Positions 57,724 to 64,000 of a stretch of DNA of 64,000 nucleotides are shown piece after piece. Each line of letters opens with the position of its first letter. Positions within the stretch are counted from its first letter, which is position 1. This stretch comes from Siphonodentalium dalli. Lineage: Eukaryota; Mollusca; Scaphopoda; Gadilida; Siphonodentaliidae. Below the pieces are notes generated by a model. The model was not told where the DNA came from, searched no databases, and saw only the letters and a list, made by a program, of their open reading frames with translations. The stretch lies in NCBI GenBank assembly GCA_032622095.1, contig CP136069.1, forward strand, positions 50,638,760 through 50,702,759, written 5' to 3'. A program made the translations under genes and the position numbers.

Positions 57724-58115
57724 CCCTTTACCCAACAGAACGGCCCTGTGCCAATGCATTCTCTTATATATGCGAGGCGACCATAGGTCGCCTCGCATAT
57801 ATAAGAGAATGCTTTGGCTTAACACATTAAAAATCATAAAATTGTTAAAGAATGTAAGAAAAAATGGTAAAAAGTGTTAAAAAAATATATTTTTTAGACC
57901 AATGCATTCTCTTATATATGCGAGGCGACCTATGGTCGACTCGCATATATAAGAGAATGCATTGGCACAGGGCATAACTATAACCATCACAATGTGGTCA
58001 ATGAGCCGGTTCCAATGATATCCATATTTGTATGGTTCTATTGAGACAGACCGAAGATATTTTAGGCTGTTGAAGCTTTATTTGGCCGGTTTTGGCCGGT
58101 TTGTTGGGTAAAGGG
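57724..58115. mobile_element. TTAA-flanked element (CCCTTTACCCAACA ends), opposite orientation
   Basis: A 392-bp copy of 54468-54849 in reverse orientation, flanked by TTAA at 57720-57723 and 58116-58119. Hairpins at 57750-57818 and 57898-57966. The GGCCGGTTTT word is doubled at the right end. Confidence 0.85.
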
Positions 58116-58377
58116 TTAAATCACAAATCTAGAGAAGTACATCCGTTAGGATTTTCATCGGCTTTTCGAAGATACTGCACAGTAAGACACCCAGCGGCTC
58201 ACAACTGTTCTCTGAGATGAAAGACTTCTTGATGATCGTAATAGAATGATTATTTTGTAATACTCGATATACAAATAATGGGTTTGATGAATAATGGTAA
58301 TTACAATGAGATATGACAAGTTTATGTTAACAGTATATATAGAATTTATTAGATGTACAATCATTCAAGGGGAATAA
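58116..58377. other. No feature recognised
   Basis: AT-rich spacer between two miniature elements. Confidence 0.35.
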
Positions 58378-58592
58378 ACCTTTCATGACGGGAGCTGCGC
58401 TGGTGCAGCACATTAATGATCATGTGCCAGTGCATTCTCTTATATATGCGAGTCTCCCATAGGGTGCCTCACATATATAAGAAAATGGACTGGCTTACAA
58501 GGTCGAAGTATTATAGGCCAATGTATTCTCTTTTATATGGGAAGCTCCTTATGGGAGACTCGCATATATAATAGAATGCATTGGCACAGGGT
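58378..58592. mobile_element. Diverged hairpin element (CCTTTCATGACGGGAGCT end)
   Basis: Left end CCTTTCATGACGGGAGCTGC, degraded hairpins at about 58430-58495 and 58518-58583, right side GCATTGGCACAGGGTTTT without a matching terminus. Same group as 55549-55781. Confidence 0.65.
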
Positions 58593-58829
58593 TTTTGAAA
58601 CAGGAAGCACATAATAACAGCTTATTATTATGAAGATATGACTATTATAAGGTCAGTAGGAGGAATATTATTCAAAATGTGTTACAAAAAAGTGAGGTGA
58701 AATCTTCTCAGAAGAAAGCATATCATGTCTATGAAATTAAATCGTCAGACTTCACAAGTGGAGGTGCAGTCATTTTTGGCTGGAATTCAACAGATAACCA
58801 ACTTCTACATGAACTTCTGGTAACATTAA

Positions 58830-59297
58830 AGGTACTCAATCCAATTAAGCACCCCTAAATTACTATTTCTTTGGCTTAGGAAGTAAAAAGTATTTGATTC
58901 GAGTCGAGGAACCCACCCTTCAAAGCTCAGAGTGATCAGATATCGATTTTTGAAATTTGTTAATTTTTGGAGATCTGGTCCACTTCCACGTGCTCAAACG
59001 AACTAATTGCGGTTGTAATATGGATAACTCAAAAATCAAGTGGTTACTATTAACAATAATAACCACTTGATTTTAGAGTTATCCATCTTACAACCGCAAT
59101 TTGTCCATTTGAGAACGTGGATCTGGAAAAGTTTTGGCCCAGATCTCCAAAAATTAACAAACTTCAAACATCGATATCTAATCACTCTGAGCTTTGATGG
59201 GTGCCATTGGGTGGGGTTCCTCGACTCGATTCAAATATTTTTTACCCCGTAGCCAAAGAAATAATAATTTAGGAGCGTCTGATCGGATTGAGTACCT
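58830..59297. mobile_element. TTAA-flanked palindromic MITE (AGGTACTCAATCC family), full length
   Basis: A 468-bp hairpin from AGGTACTCAATCC to CGGATTGAGTACCT with TTAA at 58826-58829 and 59298-59301. Arms of about 230 bp meet at TATTAACAATAATA; landmarks CTCGAGTCGAGG-side words, AGATATCGATTTTTGAA and TAACTC..ATCAAGTGG occur in both arms. Confidence 0.85.
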
Positions 59298-59364
59298 TTA
59301 ATGAAGAAGGGGATGTTGTATAATAGTTCTCTTTAGTAAAGTTTGATAAAATGAAATATTTTAA

Positions 59365-59563
59365 CCCTTTCAGTGCCAAGTCCGATTTTTGTATCAACCC
59401 ATATTTCCTTGATAATTTTTCAAATTTATTGATTATAATAATGTGATACATTGATGGAAAGAGCTCTTAGAGCTCTTTCCATCAATGTATCATAATCAAT
59501 AAATTTGAAAAATGATCAAGGAAATATGGGTTGATACAAAAATAGGACTTGGCACTGAAAGAG
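59365..59563. mobile_element. piggyBac-like palindromic MITE, TTAA flanks
   Basis: A 199-bp palindrome CCCTTTCAGTGCCAAGTCCG ... GGCACTGAAAGAG between TTAA at 59361-59364 and 59564-59567. The centre is GGAAAGAGCTCTTAGAGCTC at about 59455-59475. TTAA plus CCC ends fit piggyBac-type movement. A half copy lies at 62412-62461. Confidence 0.88.
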
Positions 59564-59756
59564 TTAAATATTATCAGTTCCTTTAAGAAATCTTTTCATG
59601 AAAGAAGTTTCCTTCTAATGTTCTTAGTGGACAGAGAATGGGTGGGTAAATTGAGCAACTTTTATTTGAATGAATTTTGAATATTTGACAATAGTACTGG
59701 CCATGGTGTGATATTCACCTCAACAGGGTTACTTGTGGTACAAGCCTGATTATATC

Positions 59757-60170
59757 ATGTCTGTCATTTGCAGAATGATGTCCCCAAAGGGTGAATTTAG
59801 TGATGCTAAATCACTAAATTCACCCTTTGTGGACCTCATTCTGCTTAGGCCTCATCTTCTCTGGAAAGTTTCTTTATTATCAAATTTCTATAGAAACTTC
59901 TTCTCAAAGATTCTATTTCTTTTTTAGTTTAGTTTCTCTATATCCTCAAATTGGCAGATGACACATTGCATAATCGAGGTTCCCAATGGGTGTACATCTC
60001 AATATTCACCATTTGGGAAACTTCAATCTGAGTCTATGTCTCCCGTAGCAGATGAGGCCATGTAGAATGAGGTACCCAGAGGGTGAATTTGGTGATGCTA
60101 GCCTGCTATGCGGGATAGCATCACTAAATTCACCCTCTGGGGACCTCATTCTGTAAATGACAGGCACACT
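59757..60170. mobile_element. Palindromic MITE (TGTCTGTCATTTGCAG family)
   Basis: Left end TGTCTGTCATTTGCAGAATG, right end CATTCTGTAAATGACAGGC followed by ACACTAAACTCAGG. Internal inverted blocks GGTGAATTTAGTGATGCTA and CATCACTAAATTCACCC are repeated twice. No coding. Confidence 0.75.
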
Positions 60171-60261
60171 AAACTCAGGGTTACTTGTGGTCAGCAGAGG
60201 ACAATAGTAAACAAATGGACCATTGATTCATGAAAAGAACAAACATTGCATTTATATTTCA

Positions 60262-60479
60262 CCCTTTCAGTGCCAAGTCCGATTTTTGTATCAACCCATA
60301 TTTCCTTGATCATTTTTCAAATTTATTGATTATAATAATGTGATACATTGATGGAAAGAGCTCTAAGAGCTCTTTCCATCAATGTATCACATTATTATTG
60401 ATTATAATAATGTGATACATTTGAAAAATGATCAAGGAAATATGGGTTGATACAAAAATCGGACTTGGCACTGAAAGGG
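60262..60479. mobile_element. piggyBac-like palindromic MITE, TTCA flanks
   Basis: A 218-bp copy of the 59365-59563 family, CCCTTTCAGTGCC to GGCACTGAAAGGG, with the same four bases TTCA on both sides (60258-60261, 60480-60483). It carries an extra internal duplication of TATTGATTATAATAATGTGA. Confidence 0.88.
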
Positions 60480-61955
60480 TTCAAGATGTATTCAGGGTTT
60501 CATGGTAATTTGTACGTAACCTATTTCACTTTTTATTTAGGTTTCAGTGTAAAAAAATAACATGTTTGGAACAAAAAGTTCTATAAGAAAGATGATATTT
60601 TATTTTATATTGAATTTTGTAGGCGTTTATTTCATATAGTACAATGTTTTAAAGGGACACCAAACATTAATTTGTTAATATTTCAATAACACAATGATAA
60701 GCTTTGTTAAAGATTTAGTTTATGTTTCATATTTGGTTTTAAAAACTATTTATTTCAACTAACAAAGCAGAAAACAGTGTTAAATAATATTTTTATGTTG
60801 TTGTGACTGGAGGTCTGGAATCCTGAATGCATCTTTTAATATATGTTCAGGGCTCTAGATTAATGCTTTATTTTAATGAGCAGATATTTAGTAACCAAAG
60901 AGTTAAAAAAAATTGCAATTCTATTATGTTACATAAAATATTCCTTTAGTTCATTTTATATATATCTTTGAACATTCCAAGGGACCCATACAATGCCCCA
61001 AAGATGACACTGTTTGGTATTTGTGAGCTTAGTTTATGTGTCACGTGTAGTCAGGGATGGGGTAATTGTAAATTGTAATTGTAACTAACTGTAATTAAAT
61101 ACTTTATTTTTCAAGTAATTGAGAGTAATTTCCAATTCAGCTATTTCTCAATTACAAGTAATTGAAAGTAATTCATTACTTGGATAAATAGACAAGTAAT
61201 TCAATTACTTTTTCCATTACATCCAATTACTTTCCAAAACGATTATCATTTAAAGAGGACATAATAAGCTATTTTATATTCCTTCTTTTTTTTTTTTTTT
61301 TACATTATTATTTATTATTTACATCATGTATTTTGAAATATTTTTTTTCAGTGGGACAAAACCGCCGAATTATTTTTGTAATAGAGATCCAGAGCCCAGA
61401 ATACATCTTTGAAAGAGTTTTAAAAAGATGAATATCAAAAATAGATGCACCATATTGACCATATAAATGAAAGTAAAACAGTTTAACTTGAAGCACTTAT
61501 CAGATATTAAGATATTAAAGATTCAAGGTCCGATTTGACACCAAATTAGTCAAAATTTTCCTGAGGTAAATTTCAGCTCATAAAGCAAAAAAAATAAAAT
61601 AAAAATTACTTGCAATGACCATAATTTCATACAAATGATTCACACTGCAATCTCAGAAATCCCCAAACCATCCATCAGTTTTACTTGAAAACGAGTAAAA
61701 CAGATCAATATTGGAAATGCTCTTTATAATCTGTTTTCGGGAAACGATAGCATGGATATCATTGAAATTTTCGCTAGGCTGACACTTACGGTGTGAAATC
61801 AGACCGCGCATATTTAAAAAATATTTAGAAACACGGATTACGAACAGTTTGCAGTTATCCCTGGCACCTGACATTACCCACATCTGGTCTCTCGTCTGAA
61901 GTTCTTGGAGATCTGTTGACGTTTGTTCATGAGATAAGGACAATGACGTTTTTGT
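60480..61955. other. No gene; GTAATTGTAA-type repeat in the middle
   Basis: At about 61045-61225 CAGGGATGGGGTAATTGTAA and repeated AGTAATTGAAAGTAATT words form a known style of hAT-like nonautonomous repeat; the right end is not found. 61653-61943 has a minus-strand frame without motifs that would be the 3' UTR if the SH3 exon is real. Confidence 0.4.
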
Positions 61956-62006
61956 TCAGAACTCTTCGCCTTCTTCTTGTACATATGTGAGCGGGAAGTA
62001 ACCAGT
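61956..62006 (-). CDS. Possible last exon of an SH3-domain protein
   Basis: After a good acceptor (TTTAATTTTATTGCAG) a 51-bp exon reads TGYFPLTYVQEEGEEF and stops at TGA (61956-61958). G-Y-F-P-x-x-Y-V is the closing strand of SH3 domains (the ALYDY...G-x-FP-x-NYV fold), where proline and tyrosine line the PxxP peptide groove, and an intron just before this strand with a short acidic tail after it is common in adaptor proteins. The remainder of the domain is not found within the next 2 kb and would lie beyond the right edge. The short length means chance is possible. Confidence 0.4.
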   Translation of the reverse strand, partial: TGYFPLTYVQEEGEEF

Positions 62007-62544
62007 CTGCAATAAAATTAAATGCTCTTCATATTAGACGAAGAAGGTATCTGCCACAAAATTTATCAATTCAGTCCTGCAAATTTCATGATCTTGCGTA
62101 ACCTATTTTTGTTCACCTAGTTTGTGCCTTGGTAACTCATAGGTTACAAGAAAGGTTACACAAACTGTTATTTCATTACCACTGGTATTATTACCTAGCA
62201 ATGAGTAACTGATTGAAGTAATAATTTGAAATGTCCATTTTGGGACTTGATTGAGCAAAAATTACGGTGAGAATCGGTGATTGCGAGACCTACAGAAAAC
62301 TTTCGCATGACCATGTTTTTCGTTCCTGTCATTTCCATTTTTGGTAACCTCCAGGCAAACTGAATGGCCGTTGGCCTCAAATTTGCATGCTTGTTAGTCT
62401 TAATAATAAAGTATCAAGGAAATATGGGTTGATACAAAAATCGGACTTGGCACTGAAAGGGTTAACAGTAAATTAACCCAAATACAACATAGCATTCCGG
62501 TGACTGCAGGCTTTTGGTTCCACCGCCCCCCCCCCCCCACAAGC
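62007..62544. other. Intron-like DNA with half a piggyBac-like MITE
   Basis: 62412-62461 is the right half of the CCCTTTCAGTGCC family (ATCAAGGAAATATGGGTTGA to GGCACTGAAAGGG followed by TTAA). The rest shows no exon that could be supported. Confidence 0.5.
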
Positions 62545-62955
62545 TTTGAAATAGTGTGTCTGTCATTTGCGGAATGAGGTCCCATGGGCTAGCATCACTA
62601 AATTCACCCTATGTGGACCTCATTCTGCTTTGGCCTCATCTTCTGGGAAGTATCTATAGTCTCAAATTAACATAGATTTTAGTTACTTTTTCCCTTCTGT
62701 TCAGTTTCTATATACCCTAATTTGCAGAAGATAAAATGCATAATCGAGGTGACTAATGGGTGTACATCACCAACTTCAATTGGTGGAAATTCAATCTGAT
62801 CCTAGGTCTCCTATAGCAGTCGAGGCCTAATCAGAATGAAGTTCCTCGAGGGTGAATTTGGCGATTATAGCCCGCAGTGCGGTATAGCATCACTAAATTC
62901 ACCCTCTGGGGACCTCATTCTGCAAATGACAGACACACTAATTCAAGGTTTGTTT
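62545..62955. mobile_element. Palindromic MITE (TGTCTGTCATTTGCAG family)
   Basis: Left TTTGAAATAGTGTGTCTGTC and TCATTTGCGGAATGAGGTCC, right ACCTCATTCTGCAAATGACA and GACACACTAATTCAAGG. Internal blocks with GCATCACTAAATTCACCCT as in the other copies. Confidence 0.75.
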
Positions 62956-63544
62956 CCCAAAATCGAGCCAGTAAATGATGTGCCCAAAATTTGGAAATGC
63001 GCCAAAAATAAACACGACAATTCATTTTTTGTGAGGAATTTCTGTCGAGATGTAATGAATTAATATTTTTGGATATAAATTTCAACATTTTCTCCTACCA
63101 AATGTGTTGCGTTGGTCCATTCTGATGACATGATCCATTGTCTCCATTAAACGCTTCACATGTATAATTTAGAGCTTCCGATAGCAGCTGATAAGTTTGA
63201 TATTGGAATAAATGTAAAATCGTAAATCAATCTATGCATTATATAGAGGATCTGTAATGAGTCGCAATTCTATACAAAATAAAAGGTCGCAGACCACATG
63301 TCCCCCGACTCGAGTGGTAAACTTCATGATTGGATTTGTTAGAAGGATACTATTTGCAACAATGTTATACAGTATATAGATGTTGCAAACCACCAATGTG
63401 TTAGCAACAATATCACATCGTTTCAATTCCTTATATTTATGAAAGTGTCAATGACACTGTAGCTTAACTTGAAGATGACATGATATGTAAATGCTGCAAA
63501 AATAATGATTATAGTTGTTGAGAAACACAATTAAACTAGAGGTG
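62956..63544. other. No gene; second arm of a distant inverted repeat
   Basis: About 63095-63245 (TGTGTTGCGTTGGTCC, TAAGTTTGATATTGGAATAA, ATCAATCTATGC) is the reverse complement of 57165-57350. The rest is not recognised. Confidence 0.5.
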
Positions 63545-64000
63545 TGACTGTCCCAATGGGACTACGGATACCCCCCTGTTTTTAAAATACTAAGATGTTT
63601 CACATGTCAGTAAACATTTAGTTAAAATAATAAAATAACAGTTCCCATTGCAGGTGTACAACCATAACCCTAATCTTAAACCTATTGACCGAAAAATGTA
63701 GGAATAAAAGCTTGGACAAAATTATGTATGTTGCGAAAAAAATTCTAAGTTGTAAAAGGGGAATAACTCCACCAAAAAATGTCGGACAGAAGTCATAATC
63801 GCAGGTGCACAGGTTCCCATGGTACTAAATATCAGTGCCAAGATTAAAAAACATTGACCGAAAAATGTAGGAATAAAAGCTCGGACAAAATTATGAATGT
63901 TGCAAAAAAAGTTTCTAAATAAAAAAAGGGGGATAACTCCACCAAAAAATGTCGGACAGACGTCATAATCGCAAGTGCACAAGTTCCCATGGTACTAAAT
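63545..64000. repeat. Tandem repeat of about 169 bp, runs off the window
   Basis: ATTGACCGAAAAATGTAGGA, AATAAAAGCTTGGACAAAAT, GGGGAATAACTCCACCAAAA and GTTCCCATGGTACTAAAT occur in two full units (from about 63684 and 63853) preceded by a diverged partial one. Confidence 0.85.

Noticed and set aside
61653-61943. 96-codon minus-strand frame behind the SH3-like exon
   Set aside because: No domain. It begins after the stop of the putative exon and would be 3' UTR; the initial methionine context is not convincing.
1-64000. tRNA, rRNA and snRNA genes
   Set aside because: No cloverleaf with A and B boxes, and no rRNA or spliceosomal RNA landmark, was recognised by eye. A covariance-model scan was not possible here.

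Overview
The window looks like non-coding-rich nuclear DNA of an invertebrate animal, most likely a bivalve mollusc. The base composition is AT-rich and the exons are short with GT/AG borders. The protein fragments (F-type lectin domains, a SWIM zinc-finger protein, molluscan-style non-LTR retroelement pieces) and the Helitron-like elements built on roughly 130-170 bp core repeats plus CTGT/GACA microsatellites all fit that group. The exact species cannot be read from the sequence. No bacterial-type operon, tRNA, rRNA or CRISPR array was recognised.

Genes are sparse. (1) Four minus-strand exons at 17061-17279, 13146-13388, 7034-7255 and 2278-2520 encode two copies of an F-type lectin (FTP/fucolectin-like) domain. 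They lie in two segmental copies (about 2.27-7.6 kb and 13.14-17.6 kb). All splice phases are 1-1, so they can be read as one gene with two tandem lectin domains ending at an in-frame TAA in the last exon. (2) Three minus-strand exons at 43244-43587, 42790-42935 and 42103-42403 belong to a SWIM zinc-finger protein. It lies inside a pair of 60-bp inverted repeats (41256-41315 and 43928-43987) and carries a TGA and a splice-phase break. (3) A small cysteine-rich exon lies at 234-538 (minus). (4) A possible last exon of an SH3-domain gene lies at 61956-62006 (minus). (5) Two decayed non-LTR retroelement pieces lie at 744-1127 (minus) and 21577-22378 (plus).

Everything else is mobile or repetitive DNA, much of it palindromic. 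0-18 kb: the lectin duplication, whose copies act as natural empty sites showing insertions with TA and TTAA target duplications; a hAT-like element with an 8-bp target duplication; Helitron-like elements. 18-27 kb: hairpin elements, four minisatellites and a 1.7-kb array of about 250-bp units. 28.4-35.3 kb: a giant imperfect palindrome of minisatellite DNA whose left arm is split by a 3.7-kb insertion holding a Helitron-like element. 35.6-39 kb: a hairpin element, an inverted-repeat-bounded array of about 27 GATATC-centred palindromes, a foldback and a 38-bp array. 41-44.7 kb: the inverted-repeat-bounded SWIM gene. 45-64 kb: foldbacks, an inverted repeat around a CTTAAG-centred palindrome array, and a cluster of TTAA-flanked piggyBac-like miniature elements.

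The main themes are a tandem-domain lectin gene, a spliced SWIM gene carried between inverted repeats, and an unusual density of elements whose ends or cores are themselves palindromes, including one 69-bp hairpin module shared by elements with different termini.
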